This document shows, one piece after another, positions 44,316 to 52,427 of a stretch of DNA of 64,000 nucleotides. The stretch covers positions 2,232,001 to 2,296,000 of the forward strand of contig NZ_CP070977.1 in the NCBI RefSeq assembly GCF_018417535.1. Direction: 5' to 3'. Made by a program: the position numbers and the translations under genes. The notes beneath the pieces were generated by a model that did not search any database, was not told the DNA's origin, and was given only the letters and a program-made list of their open reading frames with translations. Position 1 is the stretch's first letter; each line of letters starts with the position of its first letter. The stretch is from Burkholderia pyrrocinia (lineage in GTDB: Bacteria > Pseudomonadota > Gammaproteobacteria > Burkholderiales > Burkholderiaceae).

Positions 44316-45845
44316 TTATGTCGCTTTCTCGGATGCGCACGGCTCTTCCGCACGATTTCCGTCATCTTTTACCACACGCAGCAGTACCGCCCCTAACTCC
44401 TCGGCCGCCAAGTTCCGGCATTCGGGAGCAACTGCGCCGTAATTCCGCCAAATGAAGTAGTCGCTGTGTTGCGGATTTACGTCCAGTTTATCGAACACAT
44501 GAGGCAGAGCGGGAACGTGGTCGCCGTAGAAGCAAACGACCGTTTCACGATCGCTGGTACGCAAATGATCGAGTAATCGCCCAATCATTGCGTCCGCATT
44601 TTCAATGTGCCGCAAATACGCTGTCAGGTCGCGCCAGCACGCATCCTCGCCAAGAGTATGCCGTGAAGTCGATTCTCCGGGTAAAACCTGCTCGAGGTGC
44701 AGTGGGCCGTGGTTTTCCATCGTCATCGCGAAGATGAAGCGCGGTTTGTCCCGCTCGCTTTCCAGCGCGGCGATCACGGCATCCAGCACTGCTGCGTCAG
44801 AGACATACGGACCGGCGCGCGGCGCGTCGGCAAAGTGTTCGATGTCGATGAATGTGTTGAATCCGAGCAACGGAAAGACACGGTTGCGGCCAAAGAAATC
44901 GGCATAGTACGGGTGAATCGCCAGCGTGTCGTAACCGCCACGCCCGAACCAGTTCGCGATCGATGCGCATGCACGGCGCACGAATGCATACGGATAAAAG
45001 CGCGCATAACCGAGTTGCTCGAACGGCAGGCCAGTCAGCATCGCGAATTCGGTGCGCATCGTGTTTGCGCCCCATGCCGGTACAGAAAGCTCACCGTGAC
45101 AGACCGCTTCGCTTCTCGCCCGATCAAAATGGGCAAGCACGGCGGGCGCGATCGCCGGTGAAATGCGCCGCACGTCGAACAACGATTCACTCTGGATCAC
45201 GACGACGTCCGGGCACTGCCCCGGCGTGCCGGTTACGAACGGTCCCGCTTCGACCGCGCGCCGGAACGCTTCGAACGTCGCGGGGCGCATGCCGTTCAGC
45301 AAGTATGCGATGAAGACAGCGAAAAAACCGTGACGGCGCTGATCCTTCTCGGCGTCGAGCGCCAGCGGCAGGCGTGCTGCAGCGTACCTAGCCAGTAAGA
45401 ATGTCAACACCATGACAACCGACGCCGCGAGTGTCGGACGCGGTGTGACAGGCGCCTCGGCGAGATAGCCCGCGATGACAAGCACGATGCCCACGCCGAT
45501 CGCGACGACCTTGCCCGCGCTCAGGAACGGCAGATAGAGCCGCGGATGCGAGAAAAGCTGGCTGAAGAGGCTGAGATCGGTGAAAACAAACGGCTCGCGC
45601 AGGGATTCGTATTTGGCGTTGCTGACGACCGCGACGAGCCCGACCAGCGCCACCGCGACGGCCGAAGAGAAGATCGGACGCGCGGTGACAAGCAACATCA
45701 GCGACGCGAGGAACACGACGGCAAGCACGTGCAGAAGCAGCGCATCGACGCGACGCCGCAACTGTACGCGCGGGACGGCGATGCGGTCCGGCAGGAACGA
45801 CACGCCGGCCGCAATGGCGAACGTGAGCCAGATTGTGCCCGTCAA
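44316..45845 (-). CDS. wcbQ: LtaS/MdoB-like membrane sulfatase-fold enzyme
   Basis: About 509 residues with five N-terminal transmembrane helices (to about residue 160) and an extracytoplasmic alkaline-phosphatase-type domain. Key segments are VVVIQSESLFD (metal Glu), ANTMRTEFAMLTG (probable Thr nucleophile) and CFYGDHVPALP (metal Asp-His). It resembles phosphoglycerol or phosphoethanolamine transferases and probably decorates the glycan or lipid in the periplasm. A TTG start at 45845 that overlaps the SDR stop (TTGA) is preferred. The wcbQ name rests on synteny with the Burkholderia capsule locus. Confidence 0.75.
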   Translation of the reverse strand: MTGTIWLTFAIAAGVSFLPDRIAVPRVQLRRRVDALLLHVLAVVFLASLMLLVTARPIFSSAVAVALVGLVAVVSNAKYESLREPFVFTDLSLFSQLFSHPRLYLPFLSAGKVVAIGVGIVLVIAGYLAEAPVTPRPTLAASVVMVLTFLLARYAAARLPLALDAEKDQRRHGFFAVFIAYLLNGMRPATFEAFRRAVEAGPFVTGTPGQCPDVVVIQSESLFDVRRISPAIAPAVLAHFDRARSEAVCHGELSVPAWGANTMRTEFAMLTGLPFEQLGYARFYPYAFVRRACASIANWFGRGGYDTLAIHPYYADFFGRNRVFPLLGFNTFIDIEHFADAPRAGPYVSDAAVLDAVIAALESERDKPRFIFAMTMENHGPLHLEQVLPGESTSRHTLGEDACWRDLTAYLRHIENADAMIGRLLDHLRTSDRETVVCFYGDHVPALPHVFDKLDVNPQHSDYFIWRNYGAVAPECRNLAAEELGAVLLRVVKDDGNRAEEPCASEKAT

Positions 45846-46639
45846 TTTACGTCTTCCTTGCCGGGCAGATACGAAAGCTTGTCGAGGATCGCATCGGCCA
45901 GCGTGATGGGCAACAAGGTCAGGATGCGCATGCCGAATGCAAGCAGACCCGGGAACGCGATTTCCGCGCGCCCGACATCGAGCTTTCTGCGAATGTATGC
46001 GGCAGCCTGATCGGCAGTCCACATGAACGGCTTGTCGCCGGGGAAAACATCGCTCATCGACGTTTTGACGAAGCCGGGAAGGATGACCGAGACACCGACA
46101 CCATCGCGCTTCAGAAGCGGACGCACCGAATCGGCGTAGGCCTTGATCGCCGATTTACTCGCGCAGTACGCGGGCGAGATAGCCATGCCGCGAAGGGCAG
46201 CCAGAGAGCTGACTGCGGCGATGCGACCATGCTTGCGGGTGCGCATGCGCTCGACAACCGGGAGGACCGTGTGCATCGCACCGTAGAAATTCGTGTCGAC
46301 GACGGTAGTGATACGGTCGAGGTCTTCCCAGTCGGATGCGGAGGACAGCGTGCTCGCGACGCCGGCGTTGGCGATGAGCAGGTCGATCGGATACTGATCG
46401 TCGAAACGATGCAGCCACGCGCGAATCGGATCGGACTCCCGGACGTCGACGATGCCGACGATTACTTTCGCGCCGCGCGCGCGGCAAGCCGCCGCGGTCG
46501 ATTCGAGTTGTGCTTCGTTCCGGCCAACGATGCCGAGTACGGCATCGGCTTGCGCGTACGCGAGCGCAAGAGAGCGGCCGATGCCCGAGCTTGCACCAGT
46601 GACAACGACGTGCCGGACCGACGCCCTAGTCATCCGCAT
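45842..46639 (-). CDS. wcbP: SDR family oxidoreductase of the capsule-type cluster
   Basis: A 265-residue short-chain dehydrogenase: TGASSGIGRSLALAYA at residue 14, NAG near 92, catalytic Ser in AVSSLAALRGM and YCASK near 160. A C-terminal hydrophobic segment (LLAFGMRILTLLPITLADAIL) suggests membrane association, as in lipid-acting SDRs. It may reduce the keto group left by the oxoamine synthase; that is inference. The start overlaps the kpsS-like gene by 14 bases; ATG at 46633 is an alternative. Confidence 0.8.
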   Translation of the reverse strand: MRMTRASVRHVVVTGASSGIGRSLALAYAQADAVLGIVGRNEAQLESTAAACRARGAKVIVGIVDVRESDPIRAWLHRFDDQYPIDLLIANAGVASTLSSASDWEDLDRITTVVDTNFYGAMHTVLPVVERMRTRKHGRIAAVSSLAALRGMAISPAYCASKSAIKAYADSVRPLLKRDGVGVSVILPGFVKTSMSDVFPGDKPFMWTADQAAAYIRRKLDVGRAEIAFPGLLAFGMRILTLLPITLADAILDKLSYLPGKEDVN

Positions 46640-47831
46640 GCTCTAGCCGTGCAACCGCGCCCGAAATGGCCATCGCGATACCGGTCCGAGTATAGAAATC
46701 GCCGTTGATCTGGGTGTGATGCATCACGTAGTCGAGGAACGCGTGATAGAGATCCATATCAGGCGGCACGCCTCCAAGCCAAAAGTCATCGAGATCACCT
46801 TGCCAGGTCAGGCCACTGAAATTGTAGATAGCCGAGCCAAGCGCAACCAGCGGCCGTTTGTGATGCAACGCAGACAAACCGACCGTGCTATTGATCACCA
46901 CGACCCCGCGTGCGTGTTCAAGCAACGTCGGAAGATGGCCGGCATCGATGAAACGGATCCGATCTTCCATGCCCGCGGCACGCGCAATTTTAAGCGAAAA
47001 ATTGCGATATTCGATCAGCCCTGTATCCAGCGGGTGATTTTTGATGACCAACAGCGCATCTCGCGGCGCGTATCGTGCAAAAGACTCCAAAACATGGCTG
47101 ATCGCCGCTCGAATTCCATCGAAAGACGAATGCACGACGATTTGTGCATCCGAATTCAATTGCAGCGGAAACAGGTAGTAGGTATGTCCGCTGTCGAGCA
47201 ATTCCCGCGTGACCATCTCTGCTTCACGTCGGTGCTTACGCTGCAGAAGCATGCGAACGGCGAGCCCCGAGTACTCGAGAAATCCGTTCTTCGGTCGGTG
47301 GCTGCGATACCTCGGAAACCGCGGCCAGCATAGCGTGTTCGCAAAACGATACGTGATGTCATGGAACGCACGCTCGTACAGGTTATAGCCCGTGGCCTGC
47401 CACTGCCTGGCGGGCGGCGTCACGCTGCGTTGCTCCAGATACCATGCGGGGTCGCGCGGCAGCAACGAGCGCCCGTTGACGCCGTGGTGCTCCAGCGTTA
47501 TCCAGTGCGGTCGAATGTAACCTTCTTCGAATACGTGAACACGCAGGCCATGCGCCGTCGAGACTGCCAGCATCTCGCGATGTATGTCGCGGCAGTCGCC
47601 AAACATGATGACGTCGGTGATCCTTTCTCGCCGCACAATATCGTCATACCATTGCGGCAAATTCCCAACCCCGCCGCTATAATTCAAAACAGTCCCTGCC
47701 CCACCATACAGCAAGTCGCCACCGCAAAAATTGACGCGATAGACGGCAAACCCCTTGTCCCGGAGCGCGCGTGAGAGGCGATAGAAAAAAAGCGAAGCAG
47801 TGCCTTGCAGCACGAGAAACGAGCGCGGCAT
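46626..47831 (-). CDS. wcbO: capsule polysaccharide KpsS-like protein (Kdo transferase type)
   Basis: A 401-residue cytoplasmic protein of the Capsule_synth (KpsS/LipB) family. The motifs VLQGTASLFFYRLSRAL at the N-terminus, VHVFEEGYIRPHWITLEHHGVNGRS near residue 97, VIKNHPLDTG near 262 and VVVINSTVGLSALHHKRPLV near 310 are the family signatures. KpsS adds the first Kdo residues to the lipid acceptor of group 2 capsules. It is the first gene of the operon in this window. The rest of the capsule genes are not adjacent: upstream lies an O-antigen-type region. Confidence 0.88.
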   Translation of the reverse strand: MPRSFLVLQGTASLFFYRLSRALRDKGFAVYRVNFCGGDLLYGGAGTVLNYSGGVGNLPQWYDDIVRRERITDVIMFGDCRDIHREMLAVSTAHGLRVHVFEEGYIRPHWITLEHHGVNGRSLLPRDPAWYLEQRSVTPPARQWQATGYNLYERAFHDITYRFANTLCWPRFPRYRSHRPKNGFLEYSGLAVRMLLQRKHRREAEMVTRELLDSGHTYYLFPLQLNSDAQIVVHSSFDGIRAAISHVLESFARYAPRDALLVIKNHPLDTGLIEYRNFSLKIARAAGMEDRIRFIDAGHLPTLLEHARGVVVINSTVGLSALHHKRPLVALGSAIYNFSGLTWQGDLDDFWLGGVPPDMDLYHAFLDYVMHHTQINGDFYTRTGIAMAISGAVARLEHADD

Positions 47832-48529
47832 CTAGGTTATTGAATGGAAGCCCGAAGAGACACGAAATATCGGTGTAATGTGATAGTAGGGCTAGCGCAA
47901 TGAACCTAGCCTTTCGCGCCAGACTCAATGGCTGAATGAGGCGACATTGGCCGCCGGAGGTGTGGAGGATACCGCATTGCATTACAAATGCGAAATATCT
48001 GTCGTCGACAAAAAAACGACATCTGTTACTCGTCATAACCGATTCGTACTCGCGTCACATTTTTGCGAGTGAACCTGCTCGACATCGGGCCGACATCCAC
48101 ACTAGTCGCGCCTCCACGCCGCCATGTCGCGCGCCCCTTCGTCGCCTGACGCATCGCATGGCCACGCGCTTGCGGCCCTCGCTCTTTGCTGAATCGGGCA
48201 CGAAAATCAAGACCGCATCGACTACGACTCAAGCCATTCAGACCAACAACCGGCGGTACCACGGCACGTCGTAGAGCGCTTCGTCACCGCAGCGCTCACA
48301 CGCCACCGCTACGCCATAGGCTCCTCCGCGCCGAGGAATACGCGCCTGCGCGTACGCCAGTTCATCCGTCGAAGCTCAGTGGGCGCTGTTTCATGCGCCC
48401 ACCATTCGTCGCAACTTCCGCGACAAATCCGAGGCATTTCGTCGGTTGCAAGCACCATTTCCAATCGGACCGTATGCGCGTGCCCAGTTGGCCGCCCCAG
48501 CACCGACATCTTACATTACGTACGACGTC
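47832..48529. other. non-coding junction between the capsule-type operon and the O-antigen-type locus
   Basis: A gap of 698 bases without a convincing gene. It should hold the promoter of the wcbO-led operon in its first part (47832-48060, relatively AT-rich). Its second part is the repeat copy A that recurs at 51035-51297. Reading frames here are short and unlike known proteins. Confidence 0.55.
48170..48455. repeat. imperfect direct repeat of about 270 bp, copy A
   Basis: Shares long matching blocks with 51035-51297, for example CGGCCxTCGCTCTTTG, GGCACGAAAATCAA, TACGACTCAAGCCA and CGCCAGTTCATCCG, in the same order and orientation. The minus strand of both contains a small reading frame with a LQRMNWRMRGR/LRRMNWRTRRR core followed by VFLGA or LFLGA. 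The origin is unknown; an eroded mobile element or gene fragment is likely. Confidence 0.75.
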
Positions 48530-50011
48530 TTACTGCCCATGGAGCCCATCGCGATGCGTCGCCCCATTATTGCTACACGCCATCAATCGGCGACAGAATC
48601 GCTTGATCTTCCCGACCCCCTTGATTATTGGCCGCCATGCCCTGGCCAGCGGAAGCACATCGCGCAAAGCCATTGGCCCTCCCTCCAACCGTAACTCGTT
48701 AAAAAGACGGCTCTGTTGAGCACACAGCTCATCATGTTTACGTGAGAGGTCCCCGTAAACCTTCTGCAATTCTCCTAGCGCCAGGACGTTGGCAGCGTTT
48801 TCGGCGAGAGCCGCATCTCGAGCTTCCGAGAGCATCGTCAGTTCCTGCCTATGGCACTCGCTCGTAATACGTGCTTTTTCGACCTCGCGAGCCAGTATGA
48901 AATCTCGCTCCGCCGCGAGGTTATCGAGAGACAAACGAAGAGTATCCCGGTCATGCACCAAACCGTCCCGCTCTTGAGCCAGCCCACCTCGCTCGTGAAC
49001 CAATTCGTCACGCTCGCGAATCAAGCCATCACGCTCGTGTACCAGCCCATCTCGCTCGGAATGAATTGCCAGACGGCGACTTGCTCTTTCCCTGTATACA
49101 TTGAACATGACTTCCGAGATCAGATCATCGCCCAACCTCATCAGCCCCATTAACTTGTAAGCCGCATAGTCATAAAATTCGTCAATCGGGTGGAATTTCC
49201 CCTCACCATACGGCACGTCAAAAGAAGTGATCGAAAAACGACCATTTAAATCGAGAACATTCAACCTCCCCAGCAAGCTGTCAATCTTCTTCCAGAGCAG
49301 GTCAACCCACCAATTGATTTCTATTGAACTGGGATCACCCAACCCGGTTACACCGTCATGAGTGATTTTGTTGATGCACGTTCGCCGCTTCATAATAATA
49401 AGCGGGACACCAATCTCTTCAGACAGCTCAATTAGTTCTTTTAGATAATGAAAATAAATCTCCAAATATTGATAGCTCGCCGGTGAAATCCTGACCCACC
49501 CAGCATCCACGAACCCGTCGGGCCACCTCCAGTTCGGCGCCAACCCTACCGACTCCATGTCGGAAATAATGCAACCGTCTTTCTCGTAATAATCGTTGTT
49601 GAAATCGCTAGTTGGATCGAAAATCAAAAATTCGTACCCACCCGTTTTGAGTTTCCGCAACGCCTGCTTCGTCAACTCAAAATTTATTCGCTCAGACAAT
49701 TGGTGGTCATGCGACTCGAAATAAGTGCGCCCATCCATTTTCTTCGACATCAAGCAAGGCACGCTTACGCGCCACAGATGCGTGACATTCGCAAGCCGAT
49801 TCATTCTTCCAGCGAGGACTTCAGTAACGCACCCTCCGATGCTCATAATTTTTGGCTTTCGCAAAGCCGAGACTGGAACCCGCCCGCCCTCGGTGATGTC
49901 GGTTCCAACCACTCGAAAAATTTCGCTGATGCTCATGATCTCTTGATTGTCGCGATCGCGCAGGCCGAAGCAGCGCACTACGATTTCGTCCCCGTTCGGT
50001 TGCTGTAGCAA
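48530..50011 (-). CDS. DUF6270-like surface-polysaccharide protein with coiled coil
   Basis: A 493-residue protein of unknown biochemistry. Residues about 50-310 contain a globular domain beginning KIMSIGGCVTEV and ending near KFHPIDEFYDYAAYKL, resembling DUF6270 proteins of polysaccharide loci (SGNH-like fold suspected from the GGC and HPIDEFY ends). Residues about 317-355 are six tandem copies of a seven-residue unit (ERDGLVH variants), followed by a coiled coil to about 440 and a basic C-terminus. A TTG start at 50011 keeps a plausible N-terminus; ATG at 49936 with AAGAGA upstream is an alternative. Confidence 0.62.
   Translation of the reverse strand: MLQQPNGDEIVVRCFGLRDRDNQEIMSISEIFRVVGTDITEGGRVPVSALRKPKIMSIGGCVTEVLAGRMNRLANVTHLWRVSVPCLMSKKMDGRTYFESHDHQLSERINFELTKQALRKLKTGGYEFLIFDPTSDFNNDYYEKDGCIISDMESVGLAPNWRWPDGFVDAGWVRISPASYQYLEIYFHYLKELIELSEEIGVPLIIMKRRTCINKITHDGVTGLGDPSSIEINWWVDLLWKKIDSLLGRLNVLDLNGRFSITSFDVPYGEGKFHPIDEFYDYAAYKLMGLMRLGDDLISEVMFNVYRERASRRLAIHSERDGLVHERDGLIRERDELVHERGGLAQERDGLVHDRDTLRLSLDNLAAERDFILAREVEKARITSECHRQELTMLSEARDAALAENAANVLALGELQKVYGDLSRKHDELCAQQSRLFNELRLEGGPMALRDVLPLARAWRPIIKGVGKIKRFCRRLMACSNNGATHRDGLHGQ
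48945..49060. repeat. 21-bp tandem repeats encoding a heptad array
   Basis: About six degenerate copies of a 21-base unit (minus-strand core GAGCGTGATGGCTTG) lie within the DUF6270-like gene and encode (E/D)RD(G/E)L-type heptads. Copy number could vary between strains without frameshift. Confidence 0.8.
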
Positions 50012-50393
50012 TCCGACCGTCCGACGAACCCGGTTATCTACAGACTTACGTTTTCAATGCACATAATATTACAATTTACATACATTTACACAACAATGAA
50101 ATTCTTCTCTACAAAAAGAAAAAAAACGTAACAAGGTACGGCCCAGTTGTTGCAATCCAGCTACGTCGCGACGAAATGCCAGCCACGCTGCTTGACATGC
50201 ACTAGTCAATCCGATATCGAGACGAGCACAATCAAATTCGGGATTGCCCCTGTATAGTCCATCGGCTTATACATACCTTCGCGCGTCTAGTGTCGATCAC
50301 AGAAGCCCCCTGTTTTTACGTTCAGTTACATAGCGCCGCGCTTGTAGCGCTCTCGCGCGGATCGCATTTACTCTCGCTTTTTGCGTGAACGCC
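50012..50393. other. AT-rich intergenic region
   Basis: Upstream of the DUF6270-like gene. The part at 50040-50130 is strongly AT-rich for this genome and is the best place for that gene's promoter. The part from about 50140 to the IS remnant has no recognisable coding function. Confidence 0.5.
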
Positions 50394-50975
50394 GTGTCCC
50401 TGAAGGATCCCTGCTGGATGGAAACCGAATTTGCCGACCTGGACCATAGCGACGTGCGCCTAGACAAGCGACTGCGGACATTGATGAAACGATTCGCGGC
50501 CATACGAATGGCGTGTCGGGGTTGGAGCTAGACGATGGCGATGCGGCCGGTCGCGCTGTGCCTGCAAGACACCACGGAACTGGATTTCAATGGCGTGCAG
50601 TCAATTGGGCTTGGACCATCGCCTTACGAGGCGCAACGCAGAATGTACTTGCGTCCGATCTACGCGGTAACGCACGAGCGAGTGCCCCGAGTGCGCCCGA
50701 TGCGCGGATGTGGGCGCGCGAGCCGAAAGGTGCACTCGGGCAGACCCGGTGGCGTGAAGGAACGTTTGCGCTGGATACGAGGGTACGAGGGGGTAGCGGA
50801 AACGGCATTGAACCGCTGCACATGCGGCTGGTGCATGTCGCGGATCGCGAGGCAGGTGGGATCGCAGGAGTTGGGCACGCCAGGGAACTGGCTAATTCGC
50901 TCGCCCCATGGCAGTGCTCGCCCAAGCGGGCAAAGGCTTCGGGCGGACACCAGAGACGATGCCAACCTCGATTGA
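50394..50975 (+). pseudogene. IS4-family (Tn5-like) transposase remnant
   Basis: The N-terminal DNA-binding segment METEFADLDHSDVRLDKRL is read from the GTG at 50394 and ends at TAG 50529. The DDE-domain segments LCLQDTTELDFNG, then MWAREPKGALGQTR and RLVHVADRE, follow in different frames. At least three frame changes and the absence of the C-terminal third show it is inactive. Terminal inverted repeats were not identified. Confidence 0.85.
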
Positions 50976-51332
50976 AATCTGACCCACTTTGCGGCGAATC
51001 GTCGAAGTCAGCCGCCCCTCGGGGTCACGAGCTCGCGGCCGTCGCTCTTTGACAAGTCAGGCACGAAAATCAATACGGCATCGATTACGACTCAAGCCAC
51101 CCAGGCCAAGAACAGGCGGCACAACGACACGTCGTCGGGCGCCTCGCAATCGCGACGCACACATGCCGCCGTTGCGCCATAGGCGCCACTGCGCCAAGGA
51201 ATAGGCGTCCGCGCATACGCCAGTTCATCCGCTGAAGCTTAGTGACCGCCTTTTTCATGCGCTCTTCGTCAAATTCGGGGTCTTTTGCCGGTTGCGAGAA
51301 ACCTTTTCAATAAGACGATCATATAAATGGGT
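50976..51332. other. non-coding region downstream of the IS remnant
   Basis: A gap of 357 bases. Most of it is repeat copy B; the last part is the 3' flank of the dioxygenase-like gene. No intact gene was seen. Confidence 0.5.
51035..51297. repeat. imperfect direct repeat of about 270 bp, copy B
   Basis: Second copy of the sequence at 48170-48455, same orientation. On the minus strand it has a reading frame starting MKKAVTKLQRMNWRMRGR. The two copies enclose the DUF6270-like gene and the IS4-type remnant, so recombination between them would remove or duplicate both. Confidence 0.75.
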
Positions 51333-52292
51333 TCAAGAGGAACTCATCCACTTGCGCAACATTCCCGTCAGGGTTCGCGACTCACGCGGCGCGGTTCGAG
51401 CAGGCGACATGACCTCCTCACCGAGATAGGAATTACGCTTTCGCGAGCCATCGGCTATGTTGACCAGATCGCGAAGCTGCAGACGCCCCAAGTATTCGTC
51501 AGAAAACGCGGGGGTATAGTAAACACAATCGTCAAAGAAATAATGCGTCACCTGTGACCAGCGCGTCATGGCAGGGTTGATTTGTGGGCTCCCCCCGTGC
51601 AGCAGATTGGCGCACCAGATCAACGCCTGCCCTTTCCGTGCCTCGAAGGTCTTGGTACCGGCGCCCTTTGCCTCCACCATGGCATCCCAGATTTCCTGAT
51701 ACGGCAATTGCGCCGACTCACTGGACACCCCAAACCCACGCCGACCGGCCATTGCGTTATCTATCATGGGCCAGCTATGCGATCCGGGAACCAACTGGAG
51801 CGGTCCAGCCTCCGGGGAAATATCTTCCAGCGCGACCCACACCCCACACATGAAGCGCTGAGGAATTGACGAAAAATGCACCGCATCGGTATGCATTTTT
51901 TGCTGCGTGCCGACCCGGAAATTGAGCGTCTGGAACGGAAATGCAGCTCGGCCATACAAGCGTCCGAGCAAATCCAGCATCTGACAGTTGGTGGCAATCG
52001 CCTTGACATCCGGATCGTTTATCCACGCATCCTGAATACGACCGGCGGCATAGAACGCGCCATCGCTGCTTAATCCCGTGTCAGCAAACCGCGAGGTCAG
52101 GCGTTCCCGAATACGCGCAATCCGTACGTCGAGCTCAGGATCGGGAAAGTCGATCACCACATAGCCGTTACGATTCAGCGCAACTGCAATCTCGCGCTCG
52201 TCAGGCGTCAACTCCGCCTGGGCAATCTCGGCATCGAAAAGTGGCGACTCAATCAGTGGAATGCCAGGCAGCAGGCGCTCTTTTACATCCAT
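51333..52292 (-). CDS. phytanoyl-CoA dioxygenase (PhyH) family protein
   Basis: A 319-residue Fe(II)/2-oxoglutarate-dependent oxygenase. The metal-binding HxD is MHTDAVHF near residue 135, the distal His lies in NLLHGGSP near 230, followed by the 2-oxoglutarate-binding Arg (MTRWSQVTHYFF). PLQLVPGSHSWP near 165 is also typical. It likely hydroxylates a sugar or acyl group in the O-antigen-type locus; the substrate is unknown. Confidence 0.82.
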   Translation of the reverse strand: MDVKERLLPGIPLIESPLFDAEIAQAELTPDEREIAVALNRNGYVVIDFPDPELDVRIARIRERLTSRFADTGLSSDGAFYAAGRIQDAWINDPDVKAIATNCQMLDLLGRLYGRAAFPFQTLNFRVGTQQKMHTDAVHFSSIPQRFMCGVWVALEDISPEAGPLQLVPGSHSWPMIDNAMAGRRGFGVSSESAQLPYQEIWDAMVEAKGAGTKTFEARKGQALIWCANLLHGGSPQINPAMTRWSQVTHYFFDDCVYYTPAFSDEYLGRLQLRDLVNIADGSRKRNSYLGEEVMSPARTAPRESRTLTGMLRKWMSSS

Positions 52293-52427
52293 GAATATTC
52301 CTTCCGCGTTACTTTGTTCAATCCACCCCGAGACGCTCCAGAGAGGCCACGGAACAACCCGATCCCATACAACCCCATGAAGCGCGATGCCCCTTCAAAA
52401 GGGGAGGAACAATAGAGTCAAAACAAT

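Noticed and set aside
40578..44396. Very long open frames antisense to the PKS gene (also 36297-39812).
   Set aside because: They lie opposite the PKS, whose domains and motifs are continuous; the antisense frames are Arg/His-rich, low-complexity products of high-GC codon bias with no recognisable domain.
50535..51052. Intact small genes in the region after 50500.
   Set aside because: The encoded pieces are out-of-frame fragments of an IS4-family transposase and do not form an intact protein.
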